This document shows positions 22,299 through 29,875 of a DNA stretch of 46,572 nt, piece after piece. The notes under the pieces are model-generated. The model ran no database searches and was not told the origin of the DNA. It worked only from the letters and a program-made list of their open reading frames with translations. The stretch is from QVMM01 sp047030855 (lineage in GTDB: Bacteria > Bacteroidota > Bacteroidia > Bacteroidales > Dysgonomonadaceae), in the NCBI GenBank assembly GCA_047030855.1, contig JBKYIJ010000005.1, forward strand, positions 1 through 46,572. Direction: 5' to 3'. The number at the start of each line of letters is the position of its first letter. Position 1 is the first letter of the stretch. The position numbers and the translations under genes were made by a program.

Positions 22299-23020
22299 AA
22301 CTCATTAAAATAATGTATTGTTTTTCCCGGTATCAATTCCCCGGTTTTTTTATTCTTTCGTCCCGGCTTAAATGGTTGGGAAATACGGTTTTGTAATTCC
22401 ATTAATTCCGCCCATGTTTCCGGCAAATATTGTTTTATGTTCTGCAACTCTTTTAAATTCTTGTTTCGGCATATTCGACAACTAACCCGGTCTAATATTT
22501 CATATAGACGAACGCCGTTTTGCTCCCAATAAATACCCCGGTCGTAACAATATTGTAAGGCTTGCGCCTCTGTTATACCCATTTCAACCAACGGTAATAC
22601 TTTATTTTCCCGGCGTTCCTTTTCGATACGTTTTGTTTCGTCGGCGGCAATAGCCACATAATCCCAATTATCGCCAATATAGTTTTTTAAAGCACGCAAT
22701 TTCAAAGTTGTACCCCAACGGCAATTCCCGCCACACCAACTATAACCGTATTTATGAACTATTTTTGTACCCTTTTTATAAACGGGCTTTTCAAACATAT
22801 ACCAATAAAACGGTTTATCTATTTCTAATTCGGTGTACTTAATACCCCGTTCGGCTAATATAGGCAATATCATATCCCGCACCATATAAATTGCGTCAAA
22901 TTCAACCCCTATATTGAAAAATACAACTTCATCAATTGGCAATCCTTTATCTATTCCCAATAATAACATTGCTACACTATCTTTTCCAAAAGATACTGAA
23001 TAAATATGTTTTCTTTCCAT
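22280..23020 (-). CDS. PAPS-reductase-like PP-loop enzyme
   Basis: A 246-aa protein with the PP-loop SFGKDS (10-15) of the CysH/DndC adenine-nucleotide alpha-hydrolase superfamily, VVFFNIGVEF, YGYSWCGGNCRWGTTLK, and a C-terminal CRICRNKN pair. Members in phages are frequent; possible roles include sulfur transfer or nucleic-acid thio-modification, but DndC partners are absent here. It overlaps the small genes on both sides, so it belongs to the early operon. Confidence 0.86.
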   Translation of the reverse strand: MERKHIYSVSFGKDSVAMLLLGIDKGLPIDEVVFFNIGVEFDAIYMVRDMILPILAERGIKYTELEIDKPFYWYMFEKPVYKKGTKIVHKYGYSWCGGNCRWGTTLKLRALKNYIGDNWDYVAIAADETKRIEKERRENKVLPLVEMGITEAQALQYCYDRGIYWEQNGVRLYEILDRVSCRICRNKNLKELQNIKQYLPETWAELMELQNRISQPFKPGRKNKKTGELIPGKTIHYFNELWDDLH

Positions 23021-23223
23021 TACGCAATTACTTTACAAAATTTATAATATTGGTCGTGTCGGCTCTCAACTTGACAAAGCAACCCAATATCGTTGCCATC
23101 CAATAATAGGTTTAACACATCGCCGGGATTATGCCGGGTATAAAGCAAAAATAACCCGCCGTTTGCATTTTGGATTATCTTATACATTTCTTGACTTATT
23201 CGGTAACGTTTCGTTTTATTCAT
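23020..23223 (-). CDS. Small hypothetical protein
   Basis: A 67-aa protein (MNKTKRYRISQEMYKIIQNANGGLFLLYTRHN...). The start has the AGAGCG leader directly before ATG and a GCCGGGG hairpin 17 nt upstream. The stop coincides with the next start. Function unknown. Confidence 0.65.
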   Translation of the reverse strand: MNKTKRYRISQEMYKIIQNANGGLFLLYTRHNPGDVLNLLLDGNDIGLLCQVESRHDQYYKFCKVIA

Positions 23224-23239
23224 CGCTCTAAATTATTAT

Positions 23240-23260
23240 GCCGGGGGATTGCGCCCCGGC
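23240..23260 (-). other. Intergenic GC hairpin upstream of start codon
   Basis: GCCGGGG (23240-23246) with CCCCGGC (23254-23260), 7-base loop, ending 17 nt before ATG 23223. Confidence 0.8.
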
Positions 23261-23266
23261 TTATTG

Positions 23267-23638
23267 TTACTGCAAATATGCAATTGTGGTTAATCTCTCT
23301 TTTTCCTCTTTAGCACTCTGAACGTTTCGGGCAATCCATTGTTCGGCGGGGTTTTCTGCAATCCATTGTTTTCTATACTCCGGAACCCAATTTGCCGCCA
23401 TTTCTTTATATGCCTTTTCGGGATTTGATAAAATTTTGTTTACCCAACTTAATTGTTTACCGTGGTCGCCTTTCCCGATTAAATCTAACCGCCCGAAATA
23501 ATATGAACCATCAGCAACACACGCCACATAATCACGGGCGGACGTTCGTTTTGAAACGATTGCTTTGCTTTCGGCGTGGATAACTTGGTACTCAAATTTC
23601 TTTCCTTTTTCTTTCTTGACTAAAATATACTTTGCCAT
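23267..23638 (-). CDS. Hypothetical protein
   Basis: A 123-aa basic protein (MAKYILVKKEKGKKFEYQVIHAESKAIVSKRTSARDYV...). A beta-rich N-terminus and Trp-containing helical C-terminus (NWVPEYRKQWIAENPAEQWIARN) are visible. A pre-start hairpin lies 16 nt upstream. Function unknown. Confidence 0.68.
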   Translation of the reverse strand: MAKYILVKKEKGKKFEYQVIHAESKAIVSKRTSARDYVACVADGSYYFGRLDLIGKGDHGKQLSWVNKILSNPEKAYKEMAANWVPEYRKQWIAENPAEQWIARNVQSAKEEKERLTTIAYLQ

Positions 23639-23653
23639 AATCTTTGTTATTAT

Positions 23654-23671
23654 GCCGGGGTTTCCCCCGGC
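23654..23671 (-). other. Intergenic GC hairpin upstream of start codon
   Basis: GCCGGGG (23654-23660) with CCCCGGC (23665-23671), 16 nt before ATG 23638. The flanking minus-strand AATGTTTAATCA matches the flank of the hairpin at 13890. Confidence 0.8.
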
Positions 23672-23681
23672 TGATTAAACA

Positions 23682-23963
23682 TTACTTTTTAATTTCGTAT
23701 AAACTCAATGAATTTTCGCACAATACCCACGTCGGGAAATTCTGTTTGTTCAGATAACAAAGGTTATCTAATGCCGCCCGGCTTGTATAAAACCACAACC
23801 CAAACTTTTTGCCGATAAAATATATATCATTAACACCCGTTTCCCGGTATTTCTCCGATAACACTTGTTGACTATAAACTATCGAAGAAAAATTAACTTT
23901 ACCGTCCAATTTGGTTGCAATCTCGGCAATATCTGCCGCCTGTGTTCTTTTCTTTGTTTCCAT
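23682..23963 (-). CDS. Hypothetical protein
   Basis: A 93-aa protein (METKKRTQAADIAEIATKLDGKVNFSSIVYSQQVL...). It has an alpha/beta pattern with aromatic residues (GKKFGLWFYTSRAALDNLCYL). A GACGGGGCG leader hairpin lies 22 nt upstream of its start. Function unknown. Confidence 0.66.
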   Translation of the reverse strand: METKKRTQAADIAEIATKLDGKVNFSSIVYSQQVLSEKYRETGVNDIYFIGKKFGLWFYTSRAALDNLCYLNKQNFPTWVLCENSLSLYEIKK

Positions 23964-23984
23964 AACTTGAAAATTATATTATTC

Positions 23985-24000
23985 CGGGGAAAACGCCCCG
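23985..24000 (-). other. Leader hairpin (GACGGGGCG family)
   Basis: Stem CGGGG/CCCCG, 22 nt before ATG 23963, sharing an 18-nt block with 14510-14527 and 24279-24296. Confidence 0.78.
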
Positions 24001-24006
24001 TCGTTC

Positions 24007-24258
24007 TTATTGATAGTAAAATGTAATCTTAATACCACGGCATAACTTACAAACTTCTTTGTCGCCGTAACAATTAAACGCACGCTTTAACAGACGGTTG
24101 ACTAACTTAATGTCGCCTACAATCTTAATTAAGCCCGACACGCCAACCAAAGTATTAACCTTTTTCCCGTTTACCATTCCGGCAACCTTGATTTTGAAAT
24201 TATGGTTAATCTCTTTTGTTGTGTAATCTAATCCGTTATAAATGCTATGCGTATTCAT
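24007..24258 (-). CDS. First early gene, hypothetical
   Basis: An 83-aa protein from ATG 24258 (MNTHSIYNGLDYTTKEINHNFKIKVAGMVNGKKVNTLVGVSGL...). The frame remains open upstream to 24315 but that part contains the leader hairpin, so the later ATG is used. It is the first gene after the strong early promoter. Two cysteines near the end (CKLC) could bind metal. Function unknown. Confidence 0.7.
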   Translation of the reverse strand: MNTHSIYNGLDYTTKEINHNFKIKVAGMVNGKKVNTLVGVSGLIKIVGDIKLVNRLLKRAFNCYGDKEVCKLCRGIKITFYYQ

Positions 24259-24278
24259 TGTTTCGCTCTCTAATGTTT

Positions 24279-24294
24279 CGGGGAAAACGCCCCG
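24279..24294 (-). other. Leader hairpin (GACGGGGCG family)
   Basis: Stem CGGGG (24279-24283) with CCCCG (24290-24294), 21 nt before ATG 24258, directly downstream of the early promoter. Confidence 0.78.
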
Positions 24295-24312
24295 TCGTTT
24301 ATTATCATGCTG

Positions 24313-24344
24313 CAAATATAGGTAATATTATTTATATTACCAAA
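24313..24344 (-). promoter_or_regulatory. Strong early promoter, Bacteroides type
   Basis: Minus strand: TTTGG (24344-24340), a 19-base spacer and TATATTTG (24320-24313), then CAGCATGATAATAAACGACGGGG. It heads the leftward early operon, just beyond the late-operon terminators. Confidence 0.82.
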
Positions 24345-24469
24345 GGTTTTATCTTTTATTCTTCGATTTACCTATAAAAACTTTCATTTTTGGTTCCAAA
24401 AGAGTTATTTTCTCCGAATTTTTGATTTAAGCGACTTTTGAAAGCCGGACGGGTAAATTATCCACTTTG

Positions 24470-24492
24470 AAATAAAACGCCCGGAAACGGGC
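24470..24492 (-). terminator. Second terminator-like hairpin after the late operon
   Basis: On the minus strand GCCCG-TTTC-CGGGC (24492-24479) followed by GTTTTATTTC. It is tandem with the main terminator at 24511-24549. Confidence 0.55.
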
Positions 24493-24510
24493 TAAAAATA
24501 CGTCATTACA

Positions 24511-24549
24511 AAAAGGGGCTGCAAACACTCGTTGCAACCCCTCTTTTTG
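24511..24549 (-). terminator. Main late-operon terminator, bidirectional shape
   Basis: Stem GGGGCTGCA (24515-24523) with TGCAACCCC (24533-24541), 9-nt loop, with a TTTTT run on the minus-strand 3' side and a T-rich run on the plus side. It begins immediately after the spanin-like gene stop. Confidence 0.82.
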
Positions 24550-25164
24550 TTAATCCTCTATTGTTATAAACTCAAATCCCAATATCTTTGTCGCCGGGTT
24601 CTTACTTACTATATCAATTTCCCGGTTTTTTATCTTTTTGGTTTTCCAAAGAAAGCCTAAAAACCTTTTATACTTTACCGTTTCGGCTATTAGTAAGCTA
24701 TCACGGTTTATAAATTGCCCGGTAAACAATCCGTTGGGCGTTGTGCATCCGTGCAACTCAAACCATTTTTCCACAATATCGACGCATCGCACAACGGTTG
24801 TAATCGTATCGCCCGGCAAATATACAATACTATCTCGGACGGTTGCCCGTAATTCGTTTATCGTTTCCATTTGCGCCGTCGTAACCCTTTGCAAATCCCG
24901 GTTCTTTGTCTGCAACGATTTTATCAACGCCGCATCGTCCGCCCGGTACTTTTTAAATTCCGATAATTTCAACTCCAACCCGCCAACCTTTACGGCGTTC
25001 AAAGAATCTTTTGTTTTGTAGCTTTCCACATCTTGCAACAACGTTTCGGTATTGCTCCGGTATTTATCCCGCTCGGCTGTTAAACTATTAATTCGCCTTT
25101 GCTGAACCCAAAAGGCGGCGGCAACCGCCAAAAGGATTGCCGCCACAATCAAATACTTTTTCAT
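24550..25164 (-). CDS. Spanin-like membrane-anchored coiled-coil protein
   Basis: A 204-aa protein: an N-terminal membrane anchor (KKYLIVAAILLAVAAAFWVQ), a periplasmic coiled coil (about 25-110), then a C-terminal beta region with KWFELHGCTTPNGLFTG. The type II anchor plus coiled coil and its position after holin and amidase fit an i-spanin (Rz-like) role in outer-membrane disruption. No separate lipoprotein o-spanin was found next to it. The role is by analogy. Confidence 0.72.
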   Translation of the reverse strand: MKKYLIVAAILLAVAAAFWVQQRRINSLTAERDKYRSNTETLLQDVESYKTKDSLNAVKVGGLELKLSEFKKYRADDAALIKSLQTKNRDLQRVTTAQMETINELRATVRDSIVYLPGDTITTVVRCVDIVEKWFELHGCTTPNGLFTGQFINRDSLLIAETVKYKRFLGFLWKTKKIKNREIDIVSKNPATKILGFEFITIED

Positions 25165-25547
25165 GCGTTTGCGGTGTAAACGATTAACGAACTATCCGGC
25201 GTTTTGCTCAAAGTCAACGTGTAATGCCCGCCGACAAACTCAACCGTACTATTTACTTCGTCCTCGTTTATCTCCAATTGAGAAAACGAAATAACCACGC
25301 CAGAAATATACACTTTAGGAATGTTGTGTAATGGGTCGGCGTTGACGGCATCAATGAAAGCATCTATTTCCGCTTGTGGATTGGTAACGTTTTTCGTGTC
25401 TTCCTCGTTTTCCTCAACCGTAACCGTGAAAACGTCCTCGCAATCTGCAATGATAGCGTTCAACAACGGGGAAATACTTATTCCCGCTTGGTTCCCTTGA
25501 TTTGCAACCAATTGTTCCAAATACTCCTTTTTTTCTTTCTTTGTCAT
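25161..25547 (-). CDS. Hypothetical protein in the lysis cassette
   Basis: A 128-aa acidic protein (MTKKEKKEYLEQLVANQGNQ...) with a helical start and a beta-rich C-terminal half (KVYISGVVISFSQLEIN..., HYTLTLSKTPDSSLIVYTANA). It lies between amidase and spanin-like genes with a 4-base overlap to the latter. Family unknown; a late structural or lysis accessory protein. Confidence 0.65.
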   Translation of the reverse strand: MTKKEKKEYLEQLVANQGNQAGISISPLLNAIIADCEDVFTVTVEENEEDTKNVTNPQAEIDAFIDAVNADPLHNIPKVYISGVVISFSQLEINEDEVNSTVEFVGGHYTLTLSKTPDSSLIVYTANA

Positions 25548-25558
25548 AAACGTATTGA

Positions 25559-26074
25559 TTAAATGTTACTATATTCAATTGCCGCATCAAAACACGGGCA
25601 ACTTTTCATATACTCCCACGGCTCAATAACGCCGTTGCCGTTCAAATCCGGGCTATAATCCCGGTGTCCCTTAATTGTTGCATCCGGGAACATACAGACT
25701 AACCGGGACAACAACCATATCAAAGCCTCTTTTTGTTCCGGGGTTCGGGTGTCGGCGGCTTTTCCGTTGGCATCCAAACCGCCAACATAACAAACACCAA
25801 TAGACCGGGAATTTTGCCCGGAAACGTGCGCCCCAATCTCGGAAAGATAACGCCCGGTTTCAATCGTCCCGTCCGGCAATATAACAAAGTGATAACCGCA
25901 AATTCGCCCGCTTTGGGGTTGCTTCTTAAATCCCCGTTCTTTGTGCCAACCGTCGATAACATCAACGTTGACTTTTGCGCCGGGCTTTGTTGCGGTGCAA
26001 TGTACAATCAAATCCGTAATTTTTCGGGTCGTTTTTTGTCCCTCCAAATACTTTAAAATCTCGGTTTGGTTCAT
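25559..26074 (-). CDS. N-acetylmuramoyl-L-alanine amidase endolysin
   Basis: A 171-aa amidase_2/PGRP-type enzyme, like T7 lysozyme: LIVHCTAT (zinc ligand H25), GYHFVILPDG (Y61, H62), IGAHVSGQNSRSIGVCYVGG, KGHRDYSPD (H137) and SCPCFDA (C159). It cleaves the amide bond between muramic acid and peptide in peptidoglycan. There is no signal peptide, so it needs the holin encoded just upstream, with which it overlaps by 4 bases. Confidence 0.92.
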   Translation of the reverse strand: MNQTEILKYLEGQKTTRKITDLIVHCTATKPGAKVNVDVIDGWHKERGFKKQPQSGRICGYHFVILPDGTIETGRYLSEIGAHVSGQNSRSIGVCYVGGLDANGKAADTRTPEQKEALIWLLSRLVCMFPDATIKGHRDYSPDLNGNGVIEPWEYMKSCPCFDAAIEYSNI

Positions 26075-26589
26075 TGTTCGCCCTCCTTTTCTTTATCGTT
26101 AATAATATCGTTATCGTGTTCCCGTTGGTATCTCTCAATTATCGGTTGCCAATATCCCGGCAATACCCGTGTAAATTCCAACCGGATAACGTGGTAAATA
26201 ATACGCAACGCAACCTTTGTGGGATATGCTTTAATAAGGTTGCGGAATGCGTTTTGCAAATATACATACATGAAAACGTATGTAAGCGACTTAATTACTA
26301 TTTTGGCGGCTTCATTGTCCCCACATTGCAGCATTACCGAATAAATAACGTGTATAATGGTAACGTACAAAAGTAATTCCGCCAACGCATTCTTAAACTT
26401 ACTGAATCGAAAGTTTTTGCAATGCCTTACGCTTACACCGTCCGCCCGCATACCCGCCCAAATGTTGAAAGCGAACATTATAACCAATGCGTACATAAAA
26501 CCCGCCGTTGGCGTTAAATAGGCTAAAACCGGGCTTAACGACGTGGCAAATATCATTCGCCATTGTTCCCACGTAAAAAGTTTATCCAT
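26071..26589 (-). CDS. Holin-like membrane protein
   Basis: A 172-aa protein with several hydrophobic segments: IFATSLSPVLAYL, GFMYALVIMFAFNIWAGM, ALAELLLYVTIIHVIYSVM and SLTYVFMYVYLQNAF. A charged cytoplasmic tail follows (RYQREHDNDIINDKEKEGEQ). Size and position directly before the amidase fit a phage holin that releases endolysin. A GCCGGGG hairpin precedes the start. Confidence 0.8.
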   Translation of the reverse strand: MDKLFTWEQWRMIFATSLSPVLAYLTPTAGFMYALVIMFAFNIWAGMRADGVSVRHCKNFRFSKFKNALAELLLYVTIIHVIYSVMLQCGDNEAAKIVIKSLTYVFMYVYLQNAFRNLIKAYPTKVALRIIYHVIRLEFTRVLPGYWQPIIERYQREHDNDIINDKEKEGEQ

Positions 26590-26605
26590 ATCCTTAAATG
26601 TTTAT

Positions 26606-26625
26606 GCCGGGGATTGCTCCCCGGC
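26606..26625 (-). other. Intergenic GC hairpin upstream of holin start
   Basis: GCCGGGG (26606-26612) with CCCCGGC (26619-26625), 17 nt before ATG 26589, directly after the SGNH-fibre gene. It is the only family member found within the late operon. Confidence 0.78.
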
Positions 26626-26632
26626 TTGGTTA

Positions 26633-27898
26633 TTAAATGATTTGTCCGAAATCGCCGTTGTTATACGTTGCCAAACGCATTGTTTCCGCCAATATTTGCG
26701 CACGTTTCATTTGTATGTAACAATCCCATTGACGTGTAGGGTGCCAACCCATACCCGTGTACATTACGCCATGAATAGGGATTGTTTCCGTATCATTCCC
26801 GGAACCATAAGCGGCATTATTACAATGCAATGCACCCCAACGTATTGAATCGTCGTTTGTCGGGTCGGTCTGCAAATAACTAAATCCCACATTATCCGCA
26901 ACGTTACAAACTATTGCGCCGTGTCTTTTTGCCATTATCTTAACGCTGTCATTGAAACGTACATAACCGTCGTGCCATTGCGTCGTACATACGATAACAA
27001 CGGGTTTGCCGGACTTCGTACCGTAATACTTTGAATCCGGGTTTAAACGTAAATTGTAGCAATCCAACGCATACTTTTTCAATAAGTAGTCATAGCCCGC
27101 CGCATATCTTTCGTCATACAGATTATTAGGGACTTGCGCACCGGGCGCACCTCTATAGCTTCCATACGGAACAATACGTTGCGTTAAATCGGTTTTATCC
27201 ATAGGAACCGTCAACGGGTTATTGCTTGCGTCATATCCTTTTGCCTCGTATTCGGCAACGGTTTTTTGCAAAATTCCATAACCCACGCCCCTAACCTTTG
27301 TAATGGAACCGGGGAAATACATACGCTTAATTAATACATAAGCCGCATTTTCGGGTACATCAATTTCACGGTCAATAATTGGCGTGTTTGAAACGGCGGG
27401 GTCAAATATAATATCTCCGCTAATAAAATTATTATTGCGGTCAAAAAATAGGGCGTGCGGCGTCGTACTTTCACTTGTAAACGTGTTTACAATCAATTTT
27501 GTATCGTTCGGCGACAAATTATATTTATCTAATGCCCATGCACCGGACGGATAAAAAACGCCTGTTACGGAATAATACCCGAATGTTGTTTCTACCTTTT
27601 CAAATACTTTGCCCTCAAACGCAACATCGTAATTGTGAATATGGCTTGTAACGAATATGTCGATATTTTCCAATTCCTCAAAAGTGTACAATCCAACGAA
27701 ATTACCTGCATTATCATAGTTATTTGACATACGTCCGTCGGCTTCATAAATAAGCCCACGCCATGCACGGGTTGCGTGCATCATAACACTATCCCCGCTA
27801 ATTGCTTCGTTACGGTGTTTGAATCCCAATAATTCGCACGCCGTTTCAAAGTAGCCATTGCCCGGCATTGACGAACTCGCACCCGTCATAAATGCCAT
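26633..27898 (-). CDS. Tail fibre C-terminal SGNH-hydrolase domain (frameshifted from fibre)
   Basis: 421 aa in this frame. It begins inside an esterase domain: FMTGASSSMPGNGYFETACELLGF (block I), AISGDSVM, a beta insert with VPENAAYVLIKRMYFP, VVIVCTTQWHD, and HGVMYTGMGWHPTR with the catalytic His. SGNH enzymes remove acetyl groups from surface glycans. The frame is open upstream through LIENPAYNLTPR and VATEFEPCQTK. One missing base near 27977 and one extra G near 28058 separate it from the fibre gene at 28055-29848. Confidence 0.82.
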   Translation of the reverse strand: MAFMTGASSSMPGNGYFETACELLGFKHRNEAISGDSVMMHATRAWRGLIYEADGRMSNNYDNAGNFVGLYTFEELENIDIFVTSHIHNYDVAFEGKVFEKVETTFGYYSVTGVFYPSGAWALDKYNLSPNDTKLIVNTFTSESTTPHALFFDRNNNFISGDIIFDPAVSNTPIIDREIDVPENAAYVLIKRMYFPGSITKVRGVGYGILQKTVAEYEAKGYDASNNPLTVPMDKTDLTQRIVPYGSYRGAPGAQVPNNLYDERYAAGYDYLLKKYALDCYNLRLNPDSKYYGTKSGKPVVIVCTTQWHDGYVRFNDSVKIMAKRHGAIVCNVADNVGFSYLQTDPTNDDSIRWGALHCNNAAYGSGNDTETIPIHGVMYTGMGWHPTRQWDCYIQMKRAQILAETMRLATYNNGDFGQII

Positions 27899-28054
27899 AC
27901 GGGGCGTTAAATTGTAAGCCGGATTTTCAATTAGTTTTGTTTGACACGGTTCAAACTCGGTTGCAACGCTGTTTTCTCGAATTGGGCAACGGTTGGGTCA
28001 AATAAAACGGCTGTATTGAATTGCAAAACAATACGCCAATAGTCAATATATCCA

Positions 28055-29848
28055 TTACCCCCCAACGCCCGACGTTCCGGCGTTTACGGTATAATGTCCC
28101 TCTTTGTTCGCATCCAACGTAATTGCATCTGCGTAAACCATTTCATTCTTATCATTGAAACGTAATATACGAACCGTCGTTTGAACCGCCGAATAAGGGG
28201 CAACCCCTTTAATCGTATATGTGCCGGGCGACAATCTCAACTTATTGCTCAATATACCGTCCGCATTTGTGATTAATCCCGACGACGACGAATAAGTAAT
28301 ACCACGTAAAAGATTAGCTGGGTTAATTAGATTCTTTCCGGTTATTACTTGCTTAAATTCCGGGATAATGTTTTCACGCATCGAAAGCAAAGCCGCAATA
28401 TTAACCCCTACAACATAACTATCCGTTGCGTCCTCATCTTCGTTGCGGGTGCATCGAATATATTTTGCGCCCGCCGGAATATCAGCCGCCGCAACCGTAT
28501 AAACCCGGTTTGTTGCTTGTTCAGTTTGAGCGATAGGCGCAATGAATTTATAATGCGCATCCCAAAACGTAATAGCAGGAACGCTCGCATTGTTGGCACC
28601 CTTAACAACAATGTCGTCTTTTCCGGTAATAGGTAAAAATCCGGTTGTCGTCAAATATGCTGCTGTCGTTCTCGGATTGCCCGAACGATCGAAATTCAAA
28701 CTTTTTTCCGTGAATAATTCCCCGGTATTCTGCAATAAACGCAAACTACTTGGTGCGGCTCCGTTTTGATTTACACGCAAATTATTATACCCGTCGGTGT
28801 TATCCGTTTTACGTAACGTAATTGTCGCCATTACTGCATTACTTGGAATAGTCGTAATATAGTTGGTTGTGTTGGATATATAATTTGCCGTGTTAATCTC
28901 GTAATCACTGAAAAAAGATACCCGAACAATCGTTGCGCCCGTTATCTCCAAATATTTACTTTTATCGAAAATATCGACAAAGGCAACATCAAACGCCGTA
29001 TTGGGTATGTAATTCACATTTCCGCTTATGATATTTACCAACATATTTGCGTCAATGTCAACTTTACCGGAAAATGAACGGTTCTTATATAAACGTTCTT
29101 TCAATAACAGGATATTGTTATTGTTGGTTTCTTGTGCTGCATCCAATTCCATGCGCTTAACCGCCCCGCCCGGTTGCGTTACAATTAGATTTTTGTAGCC
29201 CTCCGGGTTCGCTGAACGCAATAACGTAACCAACGCCAACTTTGCGTAATCCGGGATTGTAATATTGGTAAAACCGGACGCAACCGAACTAATGAAAGCC
29301 GAACCGGACGGTAATACATCATTAAAAAATGATATGCGCACAATTGTTGCACCGCTAACACTCATTTTCCCGCCATATTCCGGCACAACAATCCAACCCG
29401 TATCATATTGACTATTTACATCAACGATATATTTGCCGTCACTATATCCGGTTGTTGGAATGTTGTATAAGTGATTAGGGTCTATATTAACCATTCCGAT
29501 AATAGATTTATCGGCTAAAAACTTCATTCTCACATTATCGGAATTAATACCCAAATTTACGGCGGTAAACGTTCCGGTTGAATTTTCAAACATAACTAAC
29601 CCCTCGGTTAAAACATAGCCCCCAAAATTGGAATAGGTTCCGGGGGTTCCCGCCAAATAAAAAACATTTTGGTCGGGGGTTCCCGGTGCGGTGTCCGGGG
29701 TTGCAATCCCGGCAAACGTGGCATTTGCCCCAATTGTACTAATGATATTCAATAACGTGTTCTGCATAACTTGCCCCGTTATTTCCTCATTACCATTTTG
29801 TTTAATAACCGTCTGAACGGCGGTTTTTAATTCTTCGTAATTTCCCAT
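28055..29848 (-). CDS. Tail fibre / receptor-binding protein, N-terminal part
   Basis: 597 aa in this frame. The N-terminal helix (MGNYEELKTAVQTVIKQNGNEEITG) and glycine-rich collar (FAGIATPDTAPGTPDQNVF) are typical attachment regions. Two tandem modules of about 130 aa follow, containing ATIVRISFFND and ATIVRVSFFSD, then a third weaker one. The frame stops at AGTSGVGG in a six-G run. With five Gs it continues NGYIDYWRIVLQFNTAVLFDPTVAQFE into the SGNH domain, giving a fibre of about 1,070 aa. It probably binds and deacetylates capsule or LPS. Confidence 0.8.
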   Translation of the reverse strand: MGNYEELKTAVQTVIKQNGNEEITGQVMQNTLLNIISTIGANATFAGIATPDTAPGTPDQNVFYLAGTPGTYSNFGGYVLTEGLVMFENSTGTFTAVNLGINSDNVRMKFLADKSIIGMVNIDPNHLYNIPTTGYSDGKYIVDVNSQYDTGWIVVPEYGGKMSVSGATIVRISFFNDVLPSGSAFISSVASGFTNITIPDYAKLALVTLLRSANPEGYKNLIVTQPGGAVKRMELDAAQETNNNNILLLKERLYKNRSFSGKVDIDANMLVNIISGNVNYIPNTAFDVAFVDIFDKSKYLEITGATIVRVSFFSDYEINTANYISNTTNYITTIPSNAVMATITLRKTDNTDGYNNLRVNQNGAAPSSLRLLQNTGELFTEKSLNFDRSGNPRTTAAYLTTTGFLPITGKDDIVVKGANNASVPAITFWDAHYKFIAPIAQTEQATNRVYTVAAADIPAGAKYIRCTRNEDEDATDSYVVGVNIAALLSMRENIIPEFKQVITGKNLINPANLLRGITYSSSSGLITNADGILSNKLRLSPGTYTIKGVAPYSAVQTTVRILRFNDKNEMVYADAITLDANKEGHYTVNAGTSGVGG

Positions 29849-29875
29849 ATCTAAAAAATTAATAATTAATATTGT

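Noticed and set aside
22280..23020. DNA phosphorothioation (Dnd) system because of the DndC-like fold
   Set aside because: No DndA, DndB, DndD or DndE partners nearby; the fold alone is common in phages.
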